64,000 nt of DNA from M55B157 sp964626275 (lineage in GTDB: Bacteria; Actinomycetota; Actinomycetes; S36-B12), in contig CAZVCZ010000002.1 in the NCBI GenBank assembly GCA_964626275.1, forward strand, positions 1 to 64,000. The letters run 5' to 3'. Shown here piece after piece: positions 18,632 to 27,329 of this stretch. The position numbers were made by a program, and so were the translations under genes. Positions within the stretch are counted from its first letter, which is position 1, and the number at the start of each line of letters is the position of its first letter. The notes beneath the pieces are model-generated. The model was not told where the DNA came from. It did not search any database and saw only the letters and a program-made list of their open reading frames with translations.

Positions 18632-18672
18632 GATCGCCACAGGCGATCCAACTCCCTGGCAAGGTGCCAGGG
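18632..18672 (+). ncRNA. Structured leader of rpsO (candidate S15-binding element)
   Basis: Two adjacent hairpins lie in the rpsO leader: GATCGCC and GGCGATC (18632-18648, 3-base loop) and CCCTGGC and GCCAGGG (18654-18672, 5-base loop). S15 controls its own mRNA through leader structures in several phyla, including Actinobacteria, so this is a reasonable regulatory candidate. I did not match it to a specific published consensus. Confidence 0.45.
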
Positions 18673-18700
18673 CGAGTCGCGCCCGAGAGGACATCACTTC

Positions 18701-18970
18701 ATGCCGCTGGACACTGCCACCAAGGCCGAGATCATCGCTGAATACGGTTCGTCGCCGACGGACACGGGGAGCCCTGAGGTTCAGATCGCGATGCTGAGCC
18801 GTCGGATCACGGATCTGACCGAGCACCTGAAGTCCCACAAGCACGACCACCACTCACGCCGCGGTCTGCTGGCGCTGGTGGGTCAGCGTCGCCGGTTGCT
18901 GAAGTACCTCGCCGAGGTCGACATCACGCGCTACCGCGCGATCATCGAAAAACTAGGCTTGAGGCGATAG
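18701..18970 (+). CDS. rpsO: 30S ribosomal protein S15
   Basis: 89 residues, the exact usual length. Starts MPLDTATKAEIIAEYGSSPT; GSPEVQIAMLSRRITDLTEH and DHHSRRGLLALVGQRRRLLKYL are S15 signatures. GAGAGG lies 10 bases before the ATG. Its last codons (GLRR-stop) lie inside the first copy of a 32-bp tandem repeat that continues into the intergenic region. Confidence 0.97.
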   Translation: MPLDTATKAEIIAEYGSSPTDTGSPEVQIAMLSRRITDLTEHLKSHKHDHHSRRGLLALVGQRRRLLKYLAEVDITRYRAIIEKLGLRR

Positions 18971-19198
18971 CCGAGAGCCCCGAGTATGGCTTGAGGCGAT
19001 NNNNNNNNNNNNNNNNNNNNNNNNNNNNNNNNNNNNNNNNNNNNNNNNNNNNNNNNNNNNNNNNNNNNNNNNNNNNNNNNNNNNNNNNNNNNNNNNNNNN
19101 CGAAAAACTAGGCTTGAGGCGATAGCCGAGAGCCCCGAGTATGGCTTGAGGCGATAGCCGAGAGCCCCGAGTATGGCTTGAGGCGATCGCCGAGAACC
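18956..19198 (+). repeat. 32-bp tandem repeat at the 3' end of rpsO, split by a scaffold gap
   Basis: A 32-bp unit beginning GGCTTGAGGCGATAG and ending CCCCGAGTAT recurs. Units: 18956-18987, partial 18988-19000 before the gap, then 19111-19142, 19143-19174 and a diverged partial from 19175. Because 19101-19155 duplicates 18946-19000, the true array is probably two exact units plus the diverged third. The first unit contains the rpsO stop codon. Confidence 0.8.
19001..19100. other. Assembly gap of 100 N between contigs overlapping by 55 bases
   Basis: The 55 bases 18946-19000 are identical to 19101-19155. A placeholder of exactly 100 N with an exact 55-base repeat on both sides indicates two contigs of a k=55 de Bruijn assembly joined without merging. 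The real sequence most likely has neither the Ns nor the second copy. The tandem repeat explains the break. Confidence 0.85.
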
Positions 19199-19278
19199 GC
19201 ACAATCGAATAACACAAGAGACGCTCGTTCGAGCACCGGCGCGAAAGCCCCAGATCGTCGGTCCTCGGTAGTGGCTTC

Positions 19279-19294
19279 CGGGTGGTTTCACCCG
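19279..19294 (+). other. Hairpin in the rpsO-pnp intergenic / pnp leader
   Basis: CGGGTG and CACCCG form a perfect 6-bp stem around GTTT, about 80 bases before pnp. No T tract, so not an intrinsic terminator. pnp leaders often carry processing or autoregulatory structures, which makes this a candidate. Nothing else was recognised between the repeat and pnp (19199-19376). Confidence 0.35.
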
Positions 19295-19376
19295 TGGGCC
19301 TCGATCGAAGACCGGCCCCGGCCCATCGCGTACGGGGTGGTCGACGCGGGCGTCCCTCACTGAAGGGAAGACACCC

Positions 19377-21572
19377 GTGGACGGGTCAACCATTACCGCC
19401 ACCGAGGCGGTGCTCGATAACGGGCCATTCGGCTCGCGCACTGTTCGTTTCGAAACCGGCCGTCTCGCTCGCCAGGCAGGCGGCGCTGTGGCGGCCTATC
19501 TGGACGACGACACGATGCTGCTGTCGACGACGACGGCATCGAAATCTCCGAAGGAGCATTTCGACTTCTTCCCGCTCACGGTGGATACCGAGGAGCGGAT
19601 GTATGCCGCGGGACGCATCCCCGGCTCCTTCTTCCGTCGGGAAGGCCGGCCGAGCGAGGACGCGATTCTCACCTGCCGGCTGATCGACCGCCCGCTTCGT
19701 CCGACGTTTGTGAAGGGCCTGCGCAATGAGGTGCAGGTCGTCATCACGGTCCTGGCGTTGAACCCGGATGACCTGTATGACGTGTTGGCGATCAACGCCG
19801 CGTCCGCGTCGACCCAACTGTCAGGTCTGCCGTTCAGTGGACCGATCGGTGGCGTTCGAGTAGCCCTCATCGATGATCGCTGGGTGGCCTTCCCGCGTCA
19901 TTCCGAGCTCGAGCGCGCCGTATTCGACATGGTCGTCGCCGGCCGCGTGGTGGGCGACGACGTCGCGATCATGATGGTCGAGGCCGAGGCGACCGAGGCG
20001 ACCATCGAACTCGTCCGCGGTGGTGCGAAGGCGCCGACGGAGGAGGTTGTCGCCGAAGGGCTCGAAGCGTCGAAGGCGTTCATCCGCGTGCTGTGCGAGG
20101 CTCAGGAGAGCCTGGCGGCCACCGCTGCGAAGCCGGTGCAGGACTTCCCGGTGTTCCTCGACTACACCGATGACGTCTATGACGCCGTCGCTGAGGTTGC
20201 GTCGGCTCGTGTCGCTGAGGCGATGACGATCGTGAGCAAGGCCGAACGTGAGGATGCTCTCGATCAGATCAAGGCATCCGTTCTCGAGGAGCTCGGCCCC
20301 CGGTTCGAGGGTCGCGAGAAGGAGATCTCGGCTGCCCTGCGCAGTGTGACCAAGGAGCAGGTGCGCCAGCGGGTGCTGCGCGACAAGGTCCGCATCGATG
20401 GCCGTGGACCGACGGACATCCGCACACTCTCGGCGGAGGTCGAAGTTCTTCCGCGTGTGCACGGTTCGGCCCTGTTCGAGCGCGGCGAGACGCAGATCCT
20501 CGGAGTCACCACGCTGAACATGCTGCGCATGGAGCAACTTCTGGAAACTCTGTCCCCGGAGACCCGCAAGCGCTACATGCACAACTACAACTTCCCGCCG
20601 TATTCGACTGGTGAGACGGGTCGCGTGGGCAGCCCGAAGCGACGCGAGATCGGCCACGGTGCCCTCGCAGAGCGTGCGCTCGTGCCGGTGCTGCCGACGC
20701 GCGATGAGTTCCCCTACGCGATCCGGCAGGTGTCCGAGGCGCTGGGCTCGAATGGGTCGACATCCATGGGCTCGGTGTGCGCGTCGACGATGTCGCTGCT
20801 CAACGCTGGCGTTCCGCTCAGGGCACCCGTCGCGGGCATCGCGATGGGCCTGGTGAGCGGTGAAGTCGACGGCTCGACACAGTACGTCGCACTCACCGAC
20901 ATCCTCGGTGCTGAGGATGCGTACGGCGACATGGATTTCAAGGTGGCCGGAACGAAGGAGTTCGTCACCGCGCTGCAGTTGGACACCAAGCTCGATGGCA
21001 TTCCCGCCTCGGTCCTCGCTTCGGCTCTGGGCCAGGCCAAGGATGCGCGCATGACGATTCTCGAGGTCATGAACGAGGCCATCGACGCTCCGGATGAGAT
21101 GTCGCCGTATGCGCCTAGGATCATCTCGATCAAGATCCCGGTGGACAAGATCGGCGAGGTGATCGGACCCAAGGGGAAGATCATCAACCAGATCCAGGAG
21201 GACACCGGCGCCACGATCACGATCGAGGACGACGGCACGATTCACATCGGAGCGACCGACGGCGATGCCGCGGAGGCGGCCCGATCGAAGGTCAACGCGA
21301 TCGCGAATCCGACGATGCCCGAGGTCGGGGAGCGCTACCTGGGCACCGTGGTGAAGACGACGACCTTCGGCGCCTTCGTCTCGCTCGTCCCGGGTCGCGA
21401 TGGATTGCTGCACATCTCGGAGATCAAGAAGCTCGCCCCGGGCAAGAAGCGCATCGAGAACGTCGAAGAGGTGCTGAAGGTCGGTGACAAGGTGCAGGTC
21501 GAGATCAAGGAGATCGACCAGCGCGGCAAGCTGAGCCTGCAGCCTGTCCTGGACGAAACTGCTTCCGAATAA
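19377..21572 (+). CDS. pnp: Polyribonucleotide nucleotidyltransferase (PNPase)
   Basis: Phosphorolytic 3'-5' exoribonuclease. 731 residues with the full layout: first RNase PH core (GRLARQAGGAVAAYLDDDTM), helical linker, second RNase PH core (FPPYSTGETGRVGSPKRREI, catalytic), KH domain (GEVIGPKGKIINQIQEDTGA) and S1 domain (FGAFVSLVPGRDGLLHISEI). Starts with GTG; AAGGGA lies 8 bases upstream. Immediately followed by the M16 peptidase gene as in other actinobacteria. Confidence 0.97.
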   Translation: MDGSTITATEAVLDNGPFGSRTVRFETGRLARQAGGAVAAYLDDDTMLLSTTTASKSPKEHFDFFPLTVDTEERMYAAGRIPGSFFRREGRPSEDAILTCRLIDRPLRPTFVKGLRNEVQVVITVLALNPDDLYDVLAINAASASTQLSGLPFSGPIGGVRVALIDDRWVAFPRHSELERAVFDMVVAGRVVGDDVAIMMVEAEATEATIELVRGGAKAPTEEVVAEGLEASKAFIRVLCEAQESLAATAAKPVQDFPVFLDYTDDVYDAVAEVASARVAEAMTIVSKAEREDALDQIKASVLEELGPRFEGREKEISAALRSVTKEQVRQRVLRDKVRIDGRGPTDIRTLSAEVEVLPRVHGSALFERGETQILGVTTLNMLRMEQLLETLSPETRKRYMHNYNFPPYSTGETGRVGSPKRREIGHGALAERALVPVLPTRDEFPYAIRQVSEALGSNGSTSMGSVCASTMSLLNAGVPLRAPVAGIAMGLVSGEVDGSTQYVALTDILGAEDAYGDMDFKVAGTKEFVTALQLDTKLDGIPASVLASALGQAKDARMTILEVMNEAIDAPDEMSPYAPRIISIKIPVDKIGEVIGPKGKIINQIQEDTGATITIEDDGTIHIGATDGDAAEAARSKVNAIANPTMPEVGERYLGTVVKTTTFGAFVSLVPGRDGLLHISEIKKLAPGKKRIENVEEVLKVGDKVQVEIKEIDQRGKLSLQPVLDETASE

Positions 21573-21586
21573 CTATCGGTTCATCT

Positions 21587-22915
21587 GTGACGTCGCGGCG
21601 CGCCACCACCCGCACCCTCCTCGATGAGGGCGACGGGGCGGTGGTGCGCCGTACGACGTTGAGTAACGGGCTGCGCATCGTCACCGAGCATGTGCCCGGC
21701 GTTCACAGCGTCGCCGTTGGCGCCTGGGTCGGTGTCGGCTCACGGGACGAAACGCCTGCGCAACTTGGTGCTGCTCACTTCCTGGAGCACCTGTTGTTCA
21801 AGGGAACGGCCCGGCGCAGTGCCTGGGAGATCTCCTCGGCCATCGAATCGGTCGGTGGTGACATGAACGCGTTCACTACCAAGGAATACACCTGCTACTA
21901 CGCCCGGGTCCGAGACCGCGACATGCCGCTCGCGATCGACGTCGTGTGCGATCTCGTCAGCGAGGGTGCGCTCACCTCCGCTGACATCGAGAGTGAGCGA
22001 GGAGTCATCCTCGAAGAGATTGCGATGTCCGAGGATGATGCGTCCGACGGCGTGCACGATCTCGTGATGTCTGCGCACTTCGGCGCAACGCCGCTGGGTC
22101 GGCCGATTCTCGGCACCATCGAATCGATCGAGGCGCTGAGTCCACGCGGGATCCGAGGGTTCTACCGCGGACGTTACGCGCCGGAGTCGATGGTGATCGC
22201 GGTCGCCGGCAATGTCGACCATGACCGCGTCGTGCGCGCGGTGCGACGCTCACTTCCGCGATTCGATGAGTCCCCGGATCGAGAGCCGCTGCCACCTCTG
22301 CGGGGTCGACGACCGCGACGCACGGGATCCACCCCGGTCAGGGTGCAGCATCGCTCGATCGAGCAGGTGAACCTCGTTCTCGCCCATACCGGTGTCTCTC
22401 GCCACGACGAGCGCCGGTATCCGCTCGCCGTGTTGAATGCAGCCCTCGGTGGCGGCATGTCCTCCCGGCTGTTCCAGTCGATCCGGGAGCAGCGTGGCCT
22501 GGCCTACTCGGTGTACTCCTTCTCCACGCATTTCGACGACACGGGCATGGTGGGCATGTATGCCGGCTGCCTGCCCGCCAAGATCGATGACGTGGTGTCG
22601 ATCGGTCGCGACGTGATCCTCGAGGTTGCGGAGAACGGCCTGTCCGAGGAGGAGCTGCTGCGAGGTCGCGGACAGGTCACCGGTCAGATGGTCCTTGGCC
22701 AAGAGGACACCGGTGCGCGGATGAGCCGCATCGGCAAGTCTGAACTGCTCTACGGCGAGATCCCCGCGGTGGACGATGTGCTGTCACGCATCGATGCGGT
22801 CACCCTCGACGACGTGCAGTCGGTCGCCCGGGACCTGCTGACTCACACGCCAACCCTCGCGGTCATCGGACCCGTCGATGAGAACCGGGTCTCCAGCCTC
22901 GCCGCCGGCATGTGA
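21587..22915 (+). CDS. M16 family zinc metallopeptidase (processing-peptidase-like)
   Basis: 442 residues. The inverted zinc motif HFLEH is present in AAHFLEHLLFKGTARRSAWE with the downstream Glu in the region ESERGVILEEIAMSEDD. The N-terminal VRRTTLSNGLRIVTEHVPGV is the usual M16B start. Pitrilysin/mitochondrial processing peptidase family; no signal peptide, so probably cytoplasmic. It lies 14 bases after pnp and is likely co-transcribed. The GTG start lacks a clear Shine-Dalgarno sequence. The substrate in actinobacteria is not established. Confidence 0.9.
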   Translation: MTSRRATTRTLLDEGDGAVVRRTTLSNGLRIVTEHVPGVHSVAVGAWVGVGSRDETPAQLGAAHFLEHLLFKGTARRSAWEISSAIESVGGDMNAFTTKEYTCYYARVRDRDMPLAIDVVCDLVSEGALTSADIESERGVILEEIAMSEDDASDGVHDLVMSAHFGATPLGRPILGTIESIEALSPRGIRGFYRGRYAPESMVIAVAGNVDHDRVVRAVRRSLPRFDESPDREPLPPLRGRRPRRTGSTPVRVQHRSIEQVNLVLAHTGVSRHDERRYPLAVLNAALGGGMSSRLFQSIREQRGLAYSVYSFSTHFDDTGMVGMYAGCLPAKIDDVVSIGRDVILEVAENGLSEEELLRGRGQVTGQMVLGQEDTGARMSRIGKSELLYGEIPAVDDVLSRIDAVTLDDVQSVARDLLTHTPTLAVIGPVDENRVSSLAAGM

Positions 22916-22923
22916 TGCGCGGC

Positions 22924-22929
22924 TAGGGT
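22924..22929 (+). promoter_or_regulatory. Leaderless -10 of dapB
   Basis: TAGGGT, 7 bases before the GTG at 22937. This placement means transcription would begin at the start codon. Confidence 0.6.
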
Positions 22930-22936
22930 GTCCTCT

Positions 22937-23698
22937 GTGAGTCAGGAGAACACCGCTATCGCTGTGGGCGTGCTCGGCGCAGCCGGTCGCATGGGATCGG
23001 CAGTGTGCGCTGCTGTGGATGAGGCCTCGGACATGAGACTCGTGGCGGCACTCGATGTCGCCGACGACCTTGAGCAACTCGTCGCTTCAGGGGCCGAAGT
23101 CGTCGTGGACTTCACCACCCCGGATGTCGTGATGAAACATCTGGACTGGGCGATCGAGCGCGGCATCCACGCTGTCGTGGGAACGACCGGATTCACCACC
23201 GAACGTCTCGACTCGGTGAGGCAGGCGCTGTCCTCTCGGCCCGAGGTAGGCGTTCTCATCGCCCCGAACTTCAGCCTCGGCGCGGTCCTGCTCATGCGCT
23301 TCGCCCGCGACGCAGCACCTCATTTCGAATCCGTCGAGGTCATCGAACTGCACCACCCGGACAAGCTCGATGCTCCCAGCGGCACCGCCCGGCACACCGT
23401 GGAGATGATCGCCGAGGCGCGACAGGCCGCGGGGATCGATCAATCTCCGGACGCGACCGCGGAGGGGGTCGCGGGAGCTCGAGGCGCGACGATCGAGGGA
23501 GTCTCGGTCCACTCGGTCAGGTTGCGCGGACTGGTTGCCCATGAGGAGGTCCTGCTCGGCAATCCCGGAGAGGTGCTCACCTTGCGTCACGATTCCCTCG
23601 ATCGGTCCTCTTTCATGCCCGGGGTGCTGCTGGGCATCCGCGAGGTGCGTTCACGTCCCGGCCTGACCCTGGGCCTGGAGGCTCTGCTCGACGCATGA
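22937..23698 (+). CDS. dapB: 4-hydroxy-tetrahydrodipicolinate reductase
   Basis: NAD(P)H-dependent step of the diaminopimelate/lysine pathway. About 253 residues: nucleotide-binding VGVLGAAGRMGSAV, VVDFTTPDV, GTTGF, and the active-site stretch IELHHPDKLDAPSGTA. GTG 22937 is preferred over GTG 22928 because TAGGGT at 22924-22929 would put the mRNA 5' end there. The distal gene overlaps by ATGA. dapA and dapF lie elsewhere in the window. Confidence 0.95.
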   Translation: MSQENTAIAVGVLGAAGRMGSAVCAAVDEASDMRLVAALDVADDLEQLVASGAEVVVDFTTPDVVMKHLDWAIERGIHAVVGTTGFTTERLDSVRQALSSRPEVGVLIAPNFSLGAVLLMRFARDAAPHFESVEVIELHHPDKLDAPSGTARHTVEMIAEARQAAGIDQSPDATAEGVAGARGATIEGVSVHSVRLRGLVAHEEVLLGNPGEVLTLRHDSLDRSSFMPGVLLGIREVRSRPGLTLGLEALLDA

Positions 23699-24150
23699 GT
23701 CCTCGCATCTGGGTCACGGTCCTGGTGGTGGCCATCGGCGGCTATCTCCTTCTCGCCGTCCTGCGCGGCGGCGCATTCCTCGGCAGCGGAGATCCGCTGA
23801 ACCTGCTCCTCGGTGCGTCGGTCATCGTCATTCCCGTCGTCGGTGGCTGGCTGGTGTGGCGCGAGATCGTCTTCGGCCGTCGGATGCAGACCCTGGGGGA
23901 GACCCTCGGACTCGAGGGCGATCTGCCGGTCGATGACTTCCCGCGGACTCCGTCCGGGCGAATCGAGCCCGAAGCGGCAGAGGAGTTCTTCGCTCGCGAA
24001 CGTCAACGAGTGGAGGCGGAGCCGGAGAGTTGGCGGGGGTGGTATCGCCTCGGACTCGCCTATGACGCGGCGCGAGATCGGCGGCGGGCTCGTGACGCGA
24101 TGGGGGAGGCGATCAGATTGGCCCGCGAACCTGGTGGCCCCCTGGCGTGA
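23695..24150 (+). CDS. Small membrane protein with a TPR-like C-terminus
   Basis: 151 residues, overlapping the dapB stop by ATGA. Two N-terminal membrane segments (IWVTVLVVAIGGYLLLAV and LLLGASVIVIPVVGGWLV) are followed by a cytoplasmic part with one TPR-like helix pair (WRGWYRLGLAYDAARDRRRA). A protein of this kind downstream of dapB recurs in actinobacteria but has no assigned function. Its stop and that of the convergent PH-domain gene are adjacent (TGATCA, 24148-24153). Confidence 0.75.
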   Translation: MSPRIWVTVLVVAIGGYLLLAVLRGGAFLGSGDPLNLLLGASVIVIPVVGGWLVWREIVFGRRMQTLGETLGLEGDLPVDDFPRTPSGRIEPEAAEEFFARERQRVEAEPESWRGWYRLGLAYDAARDRRRARDAMGEAIRLAREPGGPLA

Positions 24151-24693
24151 TCAGGTAGCCGGGGGTGGTGACATGCGGGATTCACGCCACCAGGTCCGCA
24201 TGCGATCGACAGCGATCGACCACGCCTCGGTTCGAAGGAGCGTGTCGAGGTTGGCAGACCCGATCGACGTGTGAACGATTCCCTCGGTGGTCACGAGGAC
24301 GACATGGTGACCACCCGTACCGGGTTGCTCGTCGATGGAGTCGATCGCTGGCCAGGGGACGTGCTCGGTGCGCCACCAGCGCGAGATCTTCACTCCGGAG
24401 TCGTTGACGAATGTCCCGAGCACCCATGCCCGCGACACGAGTCCGATGATCGGCAGGGAGAGCAGGATCACCGCCATGGCGATGCCGATGCCCGCGGCGG
24501 AACGCATCCCGGCCAACGCGAACAACGCGCTCCCGAGCAGACTCATACTGAACAGCGTCACCAGGATCAGCACGGCGAGTCGTAGCGGTCCGCGCGCCGG
24601 CACCCGTATCCACTTCACCTGGGGAGAACCGGGCCTGATCTGCCGAGGCGCGAACAGGAATCCGAAGATGGGCTTGCGTGGCGTCTCGGTCAT
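24151..24693 (-). CDS. PH-domain (bacterial PH-like) membrane protein
   Basis: 180 residues. N-terminal cytoplasmic part, two membrane segments (LAVLILVTLFSMSLLGSALF, GIGIAMAVILLSLPIIGLV), then a C-terminal beta-rich domain (GVKISRWWRTEHVPWPAIDS, VVLVTTEGIVHTSIG) resembling the bacterial PH domains common in actinobacterial membrane proteins. Last gene of the glpD-azlC-azlD operon, with an ATGA overlap at 24690-24693. Function unknown. Confidence 0.68.
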   Translation of the reverse strand: MTETPRKPIFGFLFAPRQIRPGSPQVKWIRVPARGPLRLAVLILVTLFSMSLLGSALFALAGMRSAAGIGIAMAVILLSLPIIGLVSRAWVLGTFVNDSGVKISRWWRTEHVPWPAIDSIDEQPGTGGHHVVLVTTEGIVHTSIGSANLDTLLRTEAWSIAVDRMRTWWRESRMSPPPAT

Positions 24694-25004
24694 GGCAGCC
24701 ACCCGAGGGCGCGCACGAGCGCAGCCGCGGCGGCTGCACCGAGGACCGCGACGAGCAGGGGCGCTCGGAGGCTCAGGGCGATCGTGGCGACGCCTAGCCC
24801 GACCAGTCGCGCGTCGATGCCCAGTCCACCGTCGTTCGTAGAGAAGGTCTGCACAACGAGCAGCGCGGCGAGGAGCGACACCGGAATGAGCAGGGTGATG
24901 CGCTTCAACGTCGGCGAGACTAGAAAACGCTCGGGAATGAGATATCCCGCGAGCTTTAGCAGATAGGTGGAGGCAGCGCCGACCAGAACGGCCGCCCAGA
25001 TCAT
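24690..25004 (-). CDS. azlD: AzlD-type branched-chain amino acid exporter subunit
   Basis: 104 residues with four hydrophobic segments, starting MIWAAVLVGAASTYLLKLAG; GYLIPERFLVSPTLKRITLL is the AzlD signature region. Small partner of AzlC in LIV-E-type export of branched-chain amino acids. The start ATG overlaps the azlC stop (25001-25004) and its stop overlaps the next start. The longer upstream frame is azlC in another frame. Confidence 0.88.
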   Translation of the reverse strand: MIWAAVLVGAASTYLLKLAGYLIPERFLVSPTLKRITLLIPVSLLAALLVVQTFSTNDGGLGIDARLVGLGVATIALSLRAPLLVAVLGAAAAAALVRALGWLP

Positions 25005-25708
25005 GAGGAGTCCTCCCCGGCCATTGGGGTTCCCCGCGAGATCGCGATTCCCACTATCACCCCGACGGCACCGGCGATGAGGACGGGAAGTCCAGCTGGA
25101 AGAAGAGGTGTGAGCAGGAGCGCGACGGCAGCCGCGATGACAGCGATCACACGCATGAAACGTGTGTCTAGGCGCGGCCAGAGCAGTGCGAGGAAGGCGG
25201 CGGGAATCGCGGCGTCGAGACCGAATCGAGCCGGATCGCCGAGGACATCGGCTCCGAGGGCGCCGATGAGGGTGCCGATGTTCCACAGGATGAAGATGGC
25301 GATACCCGTGGCCCAGAATGCCTTTCGGGCAGAGGGCTCATGATCCTCATGGCCGATGGCCATCCCCGTGGATTCATCGATGGTCAACTGGGCGGCGAGC
25401 AATCGTCGTGCCCCGCGAGGGCGCAGGACGGTGACCATGTGGAGCGCATAGAAGGCGTTGCGCACACCGAGAAGGGCTGCGATCGCGACGGCGGCTACGG
25501 CCCCGCCACCTGCGGCGAGGACTCCGACGAGTGCGAACTGCGATGCACCGGTGAACATCAGGCTGCTGAGTGCCTGGGTCTGCCAGACGCTCAATCCCGC
25601 CGCGACGGACACCGCGCCGAAGGAGATGGCATACGCGCCTGTCGCTAGGCCGATCCCGATCGCGTCACGCACGATGCCTGAACGGGGAACGGCCGCGTCG
25701 GCGTTCAT
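25001..25708 (-). CDS. azlC: AzlC-type branched-chain amino acid exporter
   Basis: 235 residues, large subunit of the AzlCD exporter. Hydrophobic throughout; family motifs GLATGAYAISFGAVSVAAGL, LMFTGASQFALVGVL, GVRNAFYALHM and QLTIDESTGMA. ATG 25708 overlaps the stop of glpD (ATGA), which decides the start. Coupling to a glycerol-3-phosphate dehydrogenase is unusual and suggests a chance operon rather than a pathway. Confidence 0.92.
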   Translation of the reverse strand: MNADAAVPRSGIVRDAIGIGLATGAYAISFGAVSVAAGLSVWQTQALSSLMFTGASQFALVGVLAAGGGAVAAVAIAALLGVRNAFYALHMVTVLRPRGARRLLAAQLTIDESTGMAIGHEDHEPSARKAFWATGIAIFILWNIGTLIGALGADVLGDPARFGLDAAIPAAFLALLWPRLDTRFMRVIAVIAAAVALLLTPLLPAGLPVLIAGAVGVIVGIAISRGTPMAGEDSS

Positions 25709-27291
25709 GCGTCGACCGGGAAGGTGACGATGTCCGGGTCGATGCCTTGCGCGATGTCGACGCACCGCGGGCGCCCTGGGTCGCTGAGGTGGGGCAGCGC
25801 ACGGAAGCGGCGCCGTCGCGGGACGCTGGCGTCGCCGGTGAGAGCGCCCTCGTGGCGAATGGCATGGGTGATCTCGGCGACCAGGGTCGGGGAGAGTTCG
25901 GATGTGTCTGCGGAACCAGACGACGCGCCTGAAGTGTCGAGTGCGGCGATGCGCGTGGCCTCCGCCCCATAGCGGCGCATCAGGTGCGGAGGTGCAGTCA
26001 GGTCTGCATGCCCCGCCCCGATGAGTGGCAGCGTCGTGGTGCGGCAGGCGCGGCGATGGTGACCTGCGGCATGGAGGGCGTCCTCGGCCATGGCGCGATA
26101 GGTGGTGAGCTTGCCTCCCGCCACGATGATCACGCCGTCACGACGGGTATGGATGAGGTGGCGGCGGGAGATGTCGGCGGTGGCGTTCGAATCGTCGCCC
26201 GAGGCCGAGGAATCGGGTGCGATGAGGGGTCGATAGCCGCTGTAGGCACCCAGGATCGATTCCGCGGGGATCGGTGCCTCCAAAACCGCCGACAGGTGGG
26301 ACAGCACCCAGTCGATCTCCTCGCGTGGTGGTTCGGTGTTGTCCGGCGACGCGTCGTCAGCCGGAACGTCGGTGAGACCGACGATGGTGGGTCCGGCTGC
26401 CTGCGGCAGGGCGAACACATAGCGACTGAGGTCGTCGGGGATGGAGATCGTGAGCGCTGAGCGAGGGTGGCCCAGCGCGGCGGGATCGATGAGCACATGG
26501 GTTCCCCGCGATATCCGCGTGGGCAATTCCTCATCCCAGGCCCCGGACCAGATCCCGGTCGCCAAGATGACCTGGTGGGCCCGCAGATCGTGGGTGCCTC
26601 CCCGCAGGGAGTCGTGGACGGTGACCTCATCGGGGCCGATCTGGCTTGCCCTCATACGGGTGAGGATCCGAGCACCGAAAGAGGCCGCAGTGCGGGCAAC
26701 GGCGATGACCAATCGCGCATCGTCGATGAGTTGTCCATCCCAATAGCCCGAGCCCCCGCTGATCTTCGTCGGATCCAGCCGTGGATGAAGTGCGAGGACG
26801 TCGTCATGGCTGAGACGCCGGGACCCGGGCAGAACCGAGCGCGGTGTGCCCGCAGCGCGGCGAAGCCCGTCAGCCGCGGCGAGACCGGTGCGCACCACGG
26901 CAGCGCGTGACCGGGATGCATCCCGGCGATCCGGCAGGACATGGGGCAGCCTGCGGATGAGATGGGGGGCGATCGTCGTCATCAGGTGGTGCCGCTCGCG
27001 AGCGCTTTCCCAGGCGACACCGATATCACCGTGAGCCAGGTAGCGCAGCCCACCGTGGACGAGTTTGCTCGACCAGCGTGAGGTGCCATAGGCAAGGTCG
27101 CGCGCCTCGACGAGGGTGACAGTGAGACCCCGGCTAGCGGCATCGAGGGCGATTCCCGCTCCCGTGATGCCGCCCCCGATCACGAGCACATCGCTCACCG
27201 ATGCGGTGGCCGCGGCGAGATCGCTGTCACGGCGGAGTCGGTGGAGATCAGCCCCGTGGAGCGACGTGGCTGGGCTCGAGGATGTCCGCAC
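25705..27291 (-). CDS. glpD: Glycerol-3-phosphate dehydrogenase (FAD-dependent)
   Basis: Oxidises sn-glycerol 3-phosphate to DHAP, passing electrons to the respiratory chain at the membrane. About 528 residues. FAD site DVLVIGGGITGAGIALDAAS, then SSKLVHGGLRYLAHGDIGVAWES and IVAGGKLTTYRAMAEDA, all diagnostic of GlpD. Start uncertain: GTG 27291 (VRTSSSPATSLHG) is chosen, GTG 27309 is possible, and longer versions run into the divergent gene. Divergent from an AgpS-like gene that would use the DHAP branch. Confidence 0.9.
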   Translation of the reverse strand: MRTSSSPATSLHGADLHRLRRDSDLAAATASVSDVLVIGGGITGAGIALDAASRGLTVTLVEARDLAYGTSRWSSKLVHGGLRYLAHGDIGVAWESARERHHLMTTIAPHLIRRLPHVLPDRRDASRSRAAVVRTGLAAADGLRRAAGTPRSVLPGSRRLSHDDVLALHPRLDPTKISGGSGYWDGQLIDDARLVIAVARTAASFGARILTRMRASQIGPDEVTVHDSLRGGTHDLRAHQVILATGIWSGAWDEELPTRISRGTHVLIDPAALGHPRSALTISIPDDLSRYVFALPQAAGPTIVGLTDVPADDASPDNTEPPREEIDWVLSHLSAVLEAPIPAESILGAYSGYRPLIAPDSSASGDDSNATADISRRHLIHTRRDGVIIVAGGKLTTYRAMAEDALHAAGHHRRACRTTTLPLIGAGHADLTAPPHLMRRYGAEATRIAALDTSGASSGSADTSELSPTLVAEITHAIRHEGALTGDASVPRRRRFRALPHLSDPGRPRCVDIAQGIDPDIVTFPVDA

Positions 27292-27329
27292 ACCCGCAGG
27301 GTGCCACACGCGCGTGGAAGACTCAGGGG

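Noticed and set aside
19101..19155. Second genuine copy of the rpsO 3' end
   Set aside because: Exactly 55 bases identical to 18946-19000 next to a 100-N placeholder, the same pattern as the second gap; an assembly overlap explains it better.
19821..21413. 530-codon open frame antisense to pnp
   Set aside because: The opposite strand is fully explained by PNPase; the product is a low-complexity Arg/His/Asp mixture typical of shadow frames.
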